64,000 nucleotides of DNA from Sclerotiophoma versabilis (GCA_012274445.1 JAAROD010000004.1:744001-808000), one strand, 5' to 3'; counted from the stretch's first letter, positions 41,567 to 54,500 are shown. Notes: generated by a model not told the origin, from the letters alone. Numbers and translations are program-made.

Positions 41567-44500
41567 ATGAAGTTCGCGAAGTAAACAGTCCCCCCCAACA
41601 ACGGCGGCCAGAGGCAGCTAACAGAGCCAGGGAGCTCGAGCGCGATCTCGTGCCGGAATGGCGGCTGAAGTATCTCGACTACAAGGTGCGCAGCCGAAAT
41701 GCTGGCTCTGTTGGGCGCGCTCGTTGACCGTTGGACCAGCTCGGGAAAAAGAAACTCAAAGCCATCGACCGCGCACTTCGCAACGTGAGCCAGACACCGC
41801 GCCTCCGCCGACGTGGTACGAACCTGCTGCCCAATGCCTCGGACGTCGCGCCCAAGTACTCGTTCCTGAACCGCGACGGCCTGGGGCGAGAAGCGAACGA
41901 CCCGGCCGACGTGCCAGACCCTAGCCGCAGTATCTCCATCAGGCCCGCCGGCAGCCGCGCCCGCGCATACTCGTCGAACCTCGCTCGCACGCCAGAGGAG
42001 ACGCCTCTGGCGACGGGTGGAAACGGATACAACGGGCTGGGGGCCAGCTATGGCAGCTTCGTCGGCAGCCCGCCGAGCGGCAAAGATGCAGGCTCGGAGA
42101 GGGGACACCCACCGCCATCGCTGCAGCTGCCGGGCGCTGCGTTGGACCCTGAGAACGCCTCGCCAGGCATCGGCCCTGCCGCAGCCTCTCTTCGGAAGCA
42201 CAAGACCGTGAAGCTGCCCTCGCCCAGCAACGGCAATGCCTTCGAGGTCGGGAAGACAAGGACCCCCCACAAGAAGCATGCTTCGCTGCCGGCACGCTAC
42301 CGGAGCATCTTCAGTCCAAAGCGCATGAACTCAATGCCGGGGCCTGGCTCTGGCGTGGAGCCTCATCCACGCCCGTTCATCAAGCGCGTCATGTCCATGG
42401 GCGCCCCGGACCCGCAGTCCAGCCCCGGCGACGTGCCACTCGAGGCCTACCGCGAGCTCGACTTCCGCCAGGCCGAGTTTTTCCAGTTCCTGGATGCAGA
42501 GTTGGACAAGGTCGAGCAGTTCTACAAAGAGAAAGAAGACGAGTCCACCAATCGACTGAACGCACTGCGAGACCAGCTACACATCATGAGGGATCGACGG
42601 CTCGATGAGCTGATCCAGCGCCAGACGGCCAAGCTGAAGCACAAGGCGACTAAGAAGCGTCCAGCCCCTGGCACCGAGGTAGACGGTCAAGCGTACAGCT
42701 CCAACGACGAGAACGCCCAAGAGTACAAGCTGAAAGGCCACCAAATGAACAACTCCTGGCTGAACCCTATCGACGCCGCGCTCGAGGCGGTCAGCGCGGG
42801 CAAGTACGGTACCAGCACACAGGCCATGACGGCCCTCGCGACTCCATCGGTGCTCAAGCCCATGCTCCACAACGATGATCGTCGTGACTTTGCTCGACGG
42901 CCAGAATTGCCGGATGTGCCTTACCAGTCGGCGAAGCGCAAGCTCAAGGTCGCTCTTCAGGAGTACTACCGTGCCCTGGAGTTGCTCAAGTCCTATGCTC
43001 TGCTAAACCGCACTGGTTTCCGCAAGATCAACAAGAAGTACGATGAGACCGTTCATGCAAGGCCATCGATGCGGTATATGAACGAAAAAGTCAACAAAGC
43101 GTGGTTTGTCAACAGCGACGTTATCGAGGGTCACATTCGATCAGTAGAGGACCTCTATGCTAGGTATTTCGAGCGAGGCAACCACAAGGTGGCTGTGGGC
43201 AAGCTCCGCATCAAGATCGCACGAGCGGGCGACTACACCGACAACACATTCCGTAATGGGCTTCTTCTAGCTGCTGGTGCTAGCCTGAGCATTCAGGGAC
43301 TCATCAAGGCAGTAGGTGTCGCCGACTCGTACCACCCAGACGACCCTACGTTGGCTGTCAATACTAGCTACTTGCTACAGGTAAGCGAGCAGTCGGCTGT
43401 GACGTGTTCAGCTAACCCAAATAGATTTACGCCGGTTTCTTTCTTGTTAACCTTCTAGTCATGCTTTTCACTCTGGCTTGTCGTGTATGGCATGAACACA
43501 AGATCAATTTCGTCTTTATCTTCGAATATGATACCCGTCACTTTCTTGACTGGAGGCAGCTTGCCGAGGTATGTACATGCTGTGCTAAGAGAACGACTGC
43601 TTACGAGATACAGCTGCCATGCTGGTACTTCTTCTTCCTTGGTTTGGCCATGCAACTCAATTTTCATCAAGTTGGTGGCGTAGCCTTATATCTTTACTGG
43701 CCGGTCATTTTGATCGGCGTTTCTGTGCTTGTGCTGGTAAACCCGATTCGGATCTTCTATTACCGCAGTCGAATGTGGCTATTGTACTCTTTGGTAAGTT
43801 CATACGTGAGGTCGTTGTCATGTTGCTAAGACTCCTATAGTGGCGCCTTGTTCTCGCTGGTATCTACCCTGTCGAATGGCGGGACTTTTACCTCGGCGAC
43901 ATGTTCTGCTCGCTGACCTACAGCATGAGTGTAAGTACAAGCACATTTACTCTCATTCTCTTGCTAATAGTATCTAGAACATAGCATTGTTCTTCTGCCT
44001 GTACGCTCGATTCTGGGACGAGCCTACGCAATGCAATTCATCGCATCTGCGCACCATGGGCTTCCTTTCGTGCTTGCCTGGCATTTGGCGTGCCCTGCAA
44101 TGTATTCGACGATACTGGGACACCGGCAACAAGTTCCCCCATCTTCTCAACTGTGGCAAATACTTCGCGACTATTCTCTACTACATGATGCTAAGCATAT
44201 ATCGCATCAACAAGACTGGTCCGAACAAAGCGGCGTTCATCACTTTCGCCGTTATCAACGCCGTCTACACAAGTTTCTGGGATATCTACTACGATTGGAG
44301 TCTTGGTGACCCTCGCGCGAAGCATCCTTTCCTTCGCAAACAGCTTGGTTACAAAAAGATCTGGTGGTACTACACGGCTATGGTCATTGATCCGATCCTG
44401 CGGTTCGCCTGGGTGCTGTATATTGTCGATCCACTTCAATTGCAGCATTCGGCCAAGACCTCGTTCTGTGCTGCACTCGCCGAGATCTTCAGAAGAGGTA

Positions 44501-45123
44501 TGTGGTCGGTGTTCCGCGTTGAAAACGAGCACTGCACGAATGTCAGCCGCTTTCGAGCAAGTCGAGATGTTCCTTTGCCGTATGAACTTCCACCAAGCCC
44601 GGAGGCCCAGTCACCCGCTGCGGATCAACGGGGTGACAGAGTCGACGAGGAGCAGCCCGATCGTAAGCGTAAGTCTGCCACTACGCCGCCGAACGGTCTC
44701 ACTCCAACACCTTCAGCAACAGGAGCGGATCTTGATCGCTCTCGTTCCTCCACAAGGCAGCGTCGTGGCTTCCCGCCGGCCGAGGATGAGTTCCGCCCTT
44801 CGCCTCTGCAGCGTGCTTTTACACACGTTGGAGACATCTTCCGCGATGCGCACGCGCAGGACTTCGAGCGCAAGAAGAAGCCTGAGCTTGGTCGCGACCC
44901 GCGTGATGACAAGATTGATGACGGCGAGTCAAGTGATGAGTCTGACAACGAAGAGAATCAGGAGGAAACTTCTGGTAATGTGACTCGAGGCGATGAAGGC
45001 GATGATAGCGAGAGGAGTGAAGATGATGTTGTGGACGATGTGGAGGAAAGTGCGATCTCGAGAATCAGGGAAGATCTATCGGTTGGTATGAGTGGTGCTG
45101 GCGAAGGGTCGTCCGGTCATTGA
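41567..45123 (+). CDS. SYG1: SPX-EXS phosphate transporter/sensor (SYG1/XPR1 family)
   Basis: Membrane protein with N-terminal SPX domain, which in this family binds inositol pyrophosphates, and C-terminal EXS domain, the XPR1-type phosphate export region. Seven exons join in frame: 41567-41580, 41625-41685, 41740-43380, 43425-43568, 43614-43793, 43841-43930 and 43978-45123; introns are 44-54 nt; product 1,091 residues. The first three exons rebuild the SPX start MKFAKARELE, then VPEWRLKYLDYK and LGKKKLKAIDRAL, with the Lys-rich ligand surface. The SPX domain is split by about 230 residues of disordered sequence (about 45-270) before AEFFQFLDAELDKVEQFYKEKE, and again before LKVALQEYYRALELLKSYALLNRTGFRKINKKYD. 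EXS helices follow, with LAGIYPVEWRDFYLGDMFCSL, RRYWDTGNKFPHLLNCGKY and SFWDIYYDWSLGD. The about 200-residue C-terminal tail is acidic and disordered. Confidence 0.94.
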
Positions 45124-45708
45124 CATGGCGGCCACCTGCGATTTTCGAGTGTGCCGCACGGAGGCTATAACACAACCCAGGGAGAAAGTTAACACGGCTT
45201 GTGGAGCAAGGCATCATTAAGCATCAACGCTCACTCTCACCAAAGAACTTAGATGAATTTACACCCCAGTCCATATATCATCCGACAGCCATTTCATTCT
45301 CTGTATCTTGCCACACCCACGAGTCGTCGCTCACGCTGACCATTGTACCACCCTCCCACAAGCGGCAGCTCGACGAACTTATCTTCGCGCCTTAGTTCCA
45401 AAACTCGAGCCTGAACAAAACCACAACACACCCAACACCCTAATGAAGCATTCCCTCCACCTCCCGAACCACGTAGTGCAACGTAAAGCTGCACCGCACC
45501 TCTAATCTCAACACCACCATCCTCGAATAAAAGTAAATATTAGCAAAAAGCCCATCCAACCAGTGAGATAACACCGCGAAGCACAAGACCCTTCCACACA
45601 ACGAATCAAGTCCACGAATAATGGTCATCTACATTACCCCACTCTTCTCTTGCTTTTTTATCTCAAGTACGGTAGCCCTCCGTGGTTGGAAGGCCCAGCT
45701 GAATGGCA
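45124..45708. other. Convergent 3' flank
   Basis: About 585 nt between the SYG1-like stop and the J-protein stop; small frames only, rich in ACC/CAC. Confidence 0.4.
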
Positions 45709-46643
45709 TTACGTACCTGTCTTCCCGACTACCCCGGACACACGGTCTAGCTCGTCCAGTAGTATCCCCTTCACCCTGTTGATTTCTACCATGCAATCGT
45801 GGGCGTGCTTGATCTCGGCGCTGGACTTGCCTTTTTTTTTTTTTTGCTTGTCGGGGTGGTATTGCAGCGCTAGAACGTTAGCTTTCGTTCGTATGGTGCT
45901 TGTGGGCGTGTAATGCGCGATGCCGAGAGTACTGTAAGGGTCAGGTTCAATGGCGTGGAGGCTGGGGAGTGAACGGTTTGAGTGCCGTGGGCGTTGCGGC
46001 TGCGGATGAAGTGGCGTTTGCTGGGTTTTGACGGAATTGGCGGGTGGCGAGGGGTCTGATTCTTCTTGTGAGCTGGACGCAGTTGATGATTTTGGTCTGG
46101 GTCTTGGTCTGGGTCTTGGTCTGGTTCTTGTTGCCCGTATGCGTGATGGCTTTGCGTACTGTCCGATCTGATTTTGCCTTTCCCTGTATCCCCGTCTCTG
46201 TTGGAGCTGCTGCGTGTACTTCCACAAAGGCTGCTGTTGCTGATCTCGTTGGCAGCCTGGCTTCCAAGGCGTCTCTTCGAATGCTTCTGCGTACGACTTC
46301 GCTGAGTGTGTTCGTCGGACTCAGAGTGGTTCTTCTGTCTTCGATCCGTTTCATGTACTACTCAATGGTGGATTGGGTGCCTAGTCTTCTGTGACTCTGT
46401 TTGAAAATCAATGCTGCTCTTGCTGTAACTCTTCCGCCGGCTGTCATAGTCTGACTCGACTGCTTGGTTAGAATCATGAGTTATGGATTTCCGTCCTCCT
46501 TCATGTGCCGCCATGCAACATCTCCGAGCCCTGGTGTTTTCTCTTCGTCGTACTGCTTCTTCATCCGTTGACTCCTCATCGCTGCTCTCTGTCTCATCTG
46601 ACTCGTCTGATTCGTCACCTATCTCCGGGGCTCCACGTAACAT
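45709..46643 (-). CDS. J-domain (DnaJ-like) protein, 5' structure uncertain
   Basis: The C-terminal exon (open from about 46320 to the stop at 45709) encodes a J domain near its end: DPYSTLGIAHYTPTSTIRTKANVLALQYHPDKQ with the HPD motif that stimulates Hsp70 ATPase, then EINRVKGILLDE. Before it lie a basic Gln/Arg-rich stretch, an RPRPRPRPRP run and a Ser/Pro-rich linker. There is no ATG in this frame upstream that makes a good start. The frame continues into AKSYAEAFEETPWKPGCQRDQQQQ, so a 5' exon is needed. The best candidate is the minus frame at 46643 to about 46430, beginning MLRGAPEIG with a very acidic DESDESDETESSDEESTDEE block, joined through a donor near 46429 and an acceptor at 46302 or 46320. 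Both joins fit phase 1 but are not compelling. A poly-Lys run over a 15-T homopolymer follows HPDKQ. Confidence 0.5.
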
Positions 46644-48744
46644 GCCTGGGTGTGCGCGAACTATCGATGAACGGTTAATGGTGTGAATAATATTAGATTG
46701 TTAGGAGTACGCGTAGGGGGCTGTCACATAGATAATATGTGGCTCTCGTGGCTGCAGGATTATGTGCGTGACGTGCGAGGACAGCCCCGAGTACGCGGTT
46801 TGAATGGCAGATTGGCCATAATTCATGACAGAGACGTCTTCAGAAGCCTGTCGTCCAGCGAGATATCTTCGTGCATCTCTTAGCATCCTAGCTACCTCTT
46901 TACAATAGTCTTTATCGTCATCATAATATGGCCTGTTGAATTCTGCCACCTGCATAAATCTTGCAGCTTCACGAATGAACGCCTATAACGCATCTGTTGT
47001 CCACTTGTAGAAGCGGTCATTTGGTAGTCGAATGCCAGGACGCCATATTGCCCTCGAGGGTATGTGCTTTCTAATGGGAAGCTGCGTTTTGTGCGTGTAA
47101 TCAGGGCACTATTAGGTCGCTAATTGCAGCAATGCCGGCCTGGCTATACACGATATAGCAAGAGACATTCATTTTGCATGGTCCTCAACATTGACATTCC
47201 TGATTTGACGATGGCAAACACGCCTATCACAATCTTGATTCAGGAGTGCATCGCAGCCCACGGCACTTGGCGTTGACGAATGCAATTTCTGCGGTATGCG
47301 AATTTCCTTGTCTTGTGATGTGGCGAATGCATTGCTGTCGGCAGTTCCCACCCTGGAAGAAAGGCAGAAAGTGTACTGCTGTGAAGTGGAGTTAAGGTGG
47401 ATTTCGTCCGTGAAAGTTGAAAGCCGTTCAGCAACGGCCACCCAACCCACTCGCCTCGCTAGCGCCGCCCTACATCGGCCGCCGACAGGCGTACCTCGAA
47501 CTATTTCCCTTTTGTCACCAATCCCTGCACCTATAGCATTGTGAACTACACCCCTCTTTATTTTCAGAATCAGATCGTCAACCAGTAATGCCAATTGAGC
47601 TCTGTGATCCTTGAGCTTGTGACAGAAACAGCAGTGAGCGGCAAAGGGTACCAGGGCTGCTAGGCAGGCCACAAGGCGCTGTCGTAAACATACAGATCAC
47701 TGCACATCGGGAACGTGCCGATATGATCGAGTCGTGAGTCTTGGTCGAGAAGAACGCTGCGCAGTCGTCAGACCCGATGGTGACATTTGTCAACGTTCAA
47801 AAGGAGTGAGAGGATCGTTTGATAACGTAGATCATCTGAGCCTTGTAGACAAGCAATATCAGGAACAAGAGATGGCACCACCCCATCGTCCAGGTCCAGA
47901 CACCCGTTGCCTTTTCTGCTCTAGTAGGCAGCCGCGGCAACCGCTGCGCCACTACACGCCGTTGCACGTTGTGTTGACTTCCCCAGACGTTATGGGTCGG
48001 AGCAAAGGCTTTAGAATTTCGAAATGAAGACGACGGTCGCGGTCTACAAACATCGCAAGAATTCCGAGTCGCCAGTCTCGATGAGGCGATAACCTCCTTC
48101 TAGCCCCCGAATACCCGCGGGAACGGATCGAAATTAGGGAACGGCTGTTTTACGCATTGCGAACGTGCGCCAACCCTCTGGAACATGTAATCTCAACTGG
48201 AGCGTCACTGTCGCAACTTTCCCACATCCTGAGACTGGTGTCGGTCCTTCATCAACAGGTCTACTGGGTGTTGTGCCAATTGAGTCGCGCAGCACCTTGT
48301 TTTTCTACCAAACGTCTGGAACGCAGACATTGTATGCCTGGACGTTCAACCTCGGATATTACCTCTTCAAAGACCCTGGACAACGTACTAAGTATACCCA
48401 CAGGATGCCGCGTCGATCATTGGCACGGGCAATAGTCGTTCGCTTCGGCTCTGTTACGCAAAACGGGAATCAGTACCGCAAGCTTTGTAAAGCGAGTAAC
48501 TACATGCACCTAGCGACTATTGGCCGAGCAGGGTGTGAATATCGACAAGATCTTGATCTAGAGTAATGCGGCATCCGTGGGGCAGTGACCCGTAGAGGAG
48601 CAGTATAAAGACAAGGTCGACCTCCAGCCTTGGATTCAGCAGGCGTTCACTCATTCGTAGGTCCTCTACTATAGCTGTGCTCCATAGACACGTTTACTGA
48701 CAACTCCAGACGCTCTACACTTACACTCGTTACTAATAATAACC
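46644..48744. other. Gene-poor region, 2.1 kb
   Basis: AT-rich patches between 46680 and 47170. One 84-codon minus frame (46701-46955) looks exon-like and is discussed as a finding. Frames in 47169-47672 and 47734-48566 show no features. The right end holds the GMC gene promoter. Confidence 0.45.
48604..48610 (+). promoter_or_regulatory. TATA box of GMC oxidoreductase gene
   Basis: TATAAAG 141 nt before the ATG at 48745, followed by a pyrimidine-rich stretch about 30-60 nt downstream where transcription could start. Confidence 0.45.
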
Positions 48745-50774
48745 ATGCTGTTTCGTCAATTCGCTGTGGTTGCGGCCTCTATCTCGCTCGCAAAGGCCGT
48801 CGAGCTCACTGGTTACGAATATGTCGTTGTTGGAAGTGGTGCTGGTATGTTTGGCTTGCTAGAGACCTCCCGGAGCACCGCTGACAATTGATGTAGGTGG
48901 CGGTCCTCTCGCGGCTCGTCTCGCACTTGCCGGCCACAAGACCCTTCTGATCGAAGCCGGTGATGACCAGGGCGCCAACCAGAACTACACTGTACCTTCC
49001 TTCAACGCAAAGGTCTCTGAGGATCCCAATCTGGCCTGGAACTTCTTTGTCAAGCACTATGCCGATGAGGAGAGGCAGGCTCGCGACTTCAAGACCTCGT
49101 ACACAACACCCGATGGTGGCGAATACACTGGCCTTTCGCCCCCTTCAGGCTCTGTGCAGAAGGGTACCCTTTACCCCAGGACTGGCACGCTCGGTGGCTG
49201 TACAGCACACAACGCCCTCATTGCTGTCTACCCTCACCAGTCCGACTTCGAGTACATTGCCAGCCTCACTGGTGACTCTTCTTGGGCCCCTGACAACATG
49301 CGAAAGTACTTTGTCAAGCTTGAGAAGAACGCTTACCTTACTTCCGGTAAAGGTCACGGTTACGAGGGTTGGTTGGGTACACAATACGCCCCTATCGATG
49401 TCGTTACCAGCGATCCCCAGCTCCTGAGCTTGGTTGGAGGCGCTGCCTTTGCTCTTGGAAACAAGACCAACGCCATCGTTAACTTGGCCACCCTCATTGC
49501 AGGCGATGCCAACGCTGACACCAAGGCACGTGACTCAGATCCTGGCCTTTTCCAGATCCCGCTATCGACTGCTGATGGCAAGCGTACCGGTTCCCGCGAG
49601 TTTGTCGTTGCTGTCCGTGACGCGAAGGTGAGTTTTCTAAATCTGACACTGGAAGTAACCAGCTAATTGAGCATAGTTCACGAACGGAACCAAGATGTAC
49701 CCCCTCGACGTCAGACTGAATGCGCACGTCACCAAGATCACCTTCGACCAGACTGTCACTCCTCCTCGTGCCACCGGTGTTGAGTTCCTCGATGGTCAAT
49801 ACCTTTACAAGGCTAGCCCTAAGAACAGTGGCGCAAAGGGTACTGCCGGTTCCGCCACGGCCTCTCGCGAAGTCATCGTCGCTGGTGGAACCTACAACTC
49901 GCCTCAGCTGCTGAAGCTCTCCGGTGTTGGTCCCTCCGACGAGTTGAAGAAGTTCAACATCCCCGTCGTCGCTGACCTCCCCGGTGTCGGTACCAACCTC
50001 CAGGACCACTACGAGATCAGCGTCCAGGGCAAGGTTGACAACGACTTCTCTGCCCTTGACGGCTGCACCTTCGAGGGCGATTCCGCCGATGCATGCATCA
50101 AGCGCTACAACACCCCTATCCTCGGCAACCGTGGTATCTATGCTTCCCCCGGTCTTGGTGCCAACATGTTCTACCAGTCCAGTGTCGCTGAGAAGAACAA
50201 CTGGGACATCTTCGCCTTCGGCGGTCCTGTCAACTTCCGCGGTTACTTCCCCAACTACAGCGTCAACGCTACTGCTGTGCACAACATCTTCTCCTGGGCC
50301 ATCCTCAAGGCTCACCCCCGCAACAACGCTGGTACCGTCACGCTCCAGTCCGCTGACCCGCTTGATGTCCCCGCTATCACATACAACTACTTCGACACAG
50401 GTGTTGGCGAGTACCAGAAGGATGTCACTGCCATGACTGAGGCTATCGCGCTCACCCGCGATGCCTTCAAGCGCCAGATTGTCCCCGTCACCGAGATCCT
50501 CCCCGGTGCCGAAGTCAACACACCCGAGAAGGTTGCGGACTACATCAAGGACAGCGCGTGGGGCCACCACGCTTCGTCTACCTGCCCCATCGGTGCCGAT
50601 GATGACGAGATGGCTGTGCTGGACAGCAACTTCAACGTGCGTGGAACCAAGGGTCTCCGCGTCGTTGACGCATCCGTCTTCCCCCGCATCCCGGGTACTT
50701 TCACCGCCGTCTCGACGTACATGGTTGCCGAGAAGGCTGCGGACGTCATCTTGGCTGCAGCTGAGGCTGCGTAG
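48745..50774 (+). CDS. Secreted GMC-family FAD oxidoreductase
   Basis: Glucose-methanol-choline family flavoenzyme that oxidises alcohols or sugars, probably extracellular. Three exons, 48745-48844, 48897-49627 and 49677-50774, join in frame over 52- and 49-nt introns to 642 residues. A signal peptide (1-19, ending AKA) is followed by the dinucleotide-binding motif VVGSGAGGGPLAARLA, split by intron 1, then LLIEAGDD. The first GMC signature region contains YPRTGTLGGCTAHNA and the second is AGGTYNSPQLLKLSGVG. The active-site His block is SAWGHHASSTCPIGADDD, followed by RGTKGLRVVDASVFPRIPGTF. The final proton-shuttle position, often His or Asn in the family, lies in PGTFTAVSTYM, as in several ascomycete GMC groups with no known substrate. 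Codon bias toward C-ending codons suggests strong expression. Confidence 0.92.
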
Positions 50775-51553
50775 ATGTTGATGTGTGATGGTCATGATTA
50801 TGTAGCATAGCCGGTACAAAGGCGTCTTTAGTGTATATACTTGTTGTATTCAAAGCATTGGCAACCTCCCATTCTCGATGTATTAGAGATCGCACCACTT
50901 CCACTCTCGTGCACAGTGCGAATCTCGAGTAAACTAGAAATGTGCAGATGTGCAAGTACTTGCTTCTCTGTCCGACACTACTTTATCCATTTTCTGCGAC
51001 TAGTTGACGACTGCGTGAGTGGACTGTATAGGCGGAGAGAACTTGCATGTTATCACGGGAGCAATGCAATTTTTTGGCGTTTTGGAGTGAGGGTACATGT
51101 TCGATAGCACATGTCACGTGGTGTTCTACTTAAGTGAAAGCTAATATCATTTGCGGGCAATCGACGAGGTGTAGGTGTCGTCGGTTCAGTGGATGGTGGC
51201 ACTACAGCCTGGCACTGGGCACGGCGGTCGTCCACAATCTGTTCTATCTGTTTTTCTGTTTTTCAACGTCAGATGAGAAACACCTACTAAGCCGGTCCCC
51301 ACTGTTGGGTGGTCGAAGAAAAGTGCAGCAAGGACAGGAGGGTGGGGGTTGCCAGACGCGGGAGGCCGTGGCTTCGTTAGCGTGGAGCGCGTCAGTGACG
51401 GCGGAAAGCGGGACCGAGCTCTCCCAAGGTGAACAGTCAGCTGCCATTCATTCACTTGCACATAGTCGATAGCTGCTCGGCCTGTCGCGCCTCAGCAGCC
51501 ATGGTGGATACATAGCAGTAATCTCCTGGTGCACGCGACGCACCTGAACGAAC
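50775..51553. other. Intergenic, 780 nt
   Basis: 3' flank of the GMC gene and promoter of the telomere-protein gene; only small overlapping frames. Confidence 0.4.
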
Positions 51554-54500
51554 ATGGAGCACGTGCACATTGCTGCGCTCCGCCCGAACCTGGACGCGCT
51601 CGAATCGAAGCAGATCAAAGCCGTGGTCACGCTCATATGGCCCTACTCGTCCTCCCAGCGCCAATTTGCCCTGCTCCTCGCCGAACCCGACTTCCGTCTG
51701 CGACGCAACAAGGGCCAGGTTCGCGCGCGCTTCTCTTCCACGAGCGCCAGAGCTCTGGCAGCAACGGGCGTGGGGATTGGCGATGAGGTGGTGTTGAGCT
51801 TGCATGGCGCGCACTTCTTGCAGGATGGCGCCGTCAGCACGCCTGGTAAAAGCATAGACTGGGAGCTGGCATACACGCAGACAGTTGCTATTTCTGTGCG
51901 GCGCAATGGAGCTGAGATAGCCAATCTAGAGCTCATAGATGCTGCACCCACGCCAGCGCCTCGGTCGCCGGTAAAGAAGCCGGCGGCAGCACCCAGTCCC
52001 ATACCGCAGTGGTCTTCTCCAGCCTTCCTAAAACGCGCACGACTCTCCGACGGCCCCTTTTTCGAGCAGCCTGCGTACGACCCTTTGGCAGACGGGGGCT
52101 CTGAAAGTCACGACAGGAAGCGGCGGCGCAAGTCGTACAGGGATTGGAAAGCTTGGACATACACAGCGAGGACACCGTCACCGGAGAAGGAGGACGCTGG
52201 CTTGGAAGAGGAGTGGGAGGAGGCTTTGTCTTCGCCAAGTCGGCCAACGCAGCTGCCAAAGACGCCTATCTCCCCTTCCAGAACGGAGCCTACGTCTGCC
52301 GTGGCGGAAACACCGGAAGACTCTGAGTATGTCGAGGAAACCACAGTAGCGGACAGCGCCGCGGGCGATACCACCGTTGACGACGGGGAGCTACAAAAAG
52401 TCCACGCTCCTTTGAGCACGAGTCCTGAGCGTCCGAAAGGCCGTGTTGCGCGCGATAGCAACCACTACCATCTGCATGCTGGACCCCACGAAGCTCCCCT
52501 GGATTCACAATACGATTTTGGGGGCGACACAGAGCTCAACACAGAGGACGAAGATGAAGACGTAGACGAGGATGTCACCGTGCCAGATATCGAAGTAGTC
52601 GATGCGAGTACAACAGAAGTGGCCACCGATCTGGAATATGAACCCCGAGAGGTGGATGGCAAGCCAGAGGGAGTCGCTGTACCATCTGTCGTAGAGGCCG
52701 CGGCTATAGTGGAGGCCGACACAGCAAGTGCAACAGAGGAAGACAGTGACCTTGAGGTCGTCGAAGCAGACCAGCAGGAAGGAGTTTCAATGGACGGAGA
52801 AGACACGACTATTGATGAGACAGCTCCCCAAGTCGTTGAGCCTGCCGTAATCGTCGACGAGTCTGTTGCAATAGCCATGCCTCCGCCCAGCTTACCCAAC
52901 TTACACACCGATTTCGTCCTGCCTATTGCGACGGACCTATTGACTCCCATCGGCAAAGAGCCCTCAAGTCCAAACCTCAAAGCAGTAGACTCAGCTACTC
53001 TACCACTGCCTTCACCGTTTCCGGGCGAGCAGGCCACCTCATATTTCGAGCACGGCTCTGTAGGCCAGCAACAGGCCCCGCTCGATGGTCCGCCCGTGCA
53101 GGAGGAGCCAGAGGTAGAAAGCGACGTGGATTACATTATGGAGAATTCTTTTTTCAGTTCAATCAGCTCTTCGAAAGCGGGCGTGCTTCACCAGGACCAT
53201 GAAACAGTTTTCACTCCTGTGCGCTTTACGTTCGGTGCAGATGGGGCTGGTTGGTCACGTCCTCCTCTAGACCTGTCTTCACCAACACCAGAAGAGGCTC
53301 AGGCTGACACTGCAGACGCCCCAACTGCTTCCCCGCATCCTGAAGTAGTCGAGACCAAGGCCCATGATGAGTCGATTATTCCAGAGCAATCTCATAGTGA
53401 CGGAGAAGTCACAGGCTATTCCTCGATCGAAGCCCTGGATGAAGACGCTGCGAGTACACTGAAGACTCTCAGCGAGACTGCAAAGCCTCAGCTTGATGCT
53501 GCACAACCACCAGCTGAAGCAGCTACCCCCAAAGCGATTGATGTTGATACGTTACCAATATCTTCGAACGCGATCGTCCTGTCCTCAGATGTGGAATCAG
53601 TTCAGAGCGAAGAGGAAGATGTCGTCATGGTCGAGCCTGATGAAGAGCAAACCTCTCAGGAACAGAATGAATCAGAAAGCGAAGACGATATCGAAGCAGA
53701 GTCCGGTGAGGAGCATGAGACTGAATCCGAAGCTGAGGATACTCAAGCTCAGCAACCATTGCCTGTCGGCACTCAAGTGCACACAGACGACGACACCACA
53801 ATCGAAGTTGAGCCAGAAGCCGAAGAACAGCAACCTCGACCACAAGCCGATGTACCTGTTCCCACTCAAGCATCTGCAGGTGTATATGAGGTTGTGGATC
53901 TGGGCTCGCCTTCGGTTGACGAGAGCAGTGATGATGAAGATGTTAGCGAGGTCGTTGGACCGAACCCTACCGAAACTGACGATGAAGCTGGTGATGTAAA
54001 GTCACCTAAGCAAGTTGGGGGTAGGGGCGACTCGCAAAGTAACAGCTATGATAGCAGAGTTGGATCAAAGGAAGAGCCCATAGTCGCGACCAGACCCGAT
54101 AACTTTGACGACTTCTTCGCTAGAGATGCTGTACAAGAGGCTACAATTGTGTCTTCTAGTCCAAATCGCCCTATCCGCGGAACAGCTTCCATCGCTGTAC
54201 CGGACACCTATGAGGAGCCACCTAGTCTAGGATCGGATGATTGGGAGCCGCAGCTAGGCATGGACGAACCATTGCCGCTCACCGAGGACCGTGACTCGCC
54301 TGACGCTCAGGTCGAGACTATCGCTGCCCAAGTGGATACTGAACATCCTGATGTCAAGATGGAGTCGGTCGAGGATGGCTCTTTATATTTAACCAACCAA
54401 TCAGAGACGCAGGATGTACCGCAAGAGTCGTCCACTGACCCTGCAACAGAAGTCTTGATAGCTGTTCCTGAGAAGGGCAGTAAGCTTGGAGAACTCCAAT

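Noticed and set aside
47169..48566. Several 80-170 codon frames between the J-protein and GMC genes
   Set aside because: They overlap on both strands, lack any conserved-looking block and would need unsupported splicing.
49494..50819. 441-codon minus-strand open frame
   Set aside because: Mirror of the GMC oxidoreductase exon, caused by strong C-ending codon bias; no recognisable protein features.
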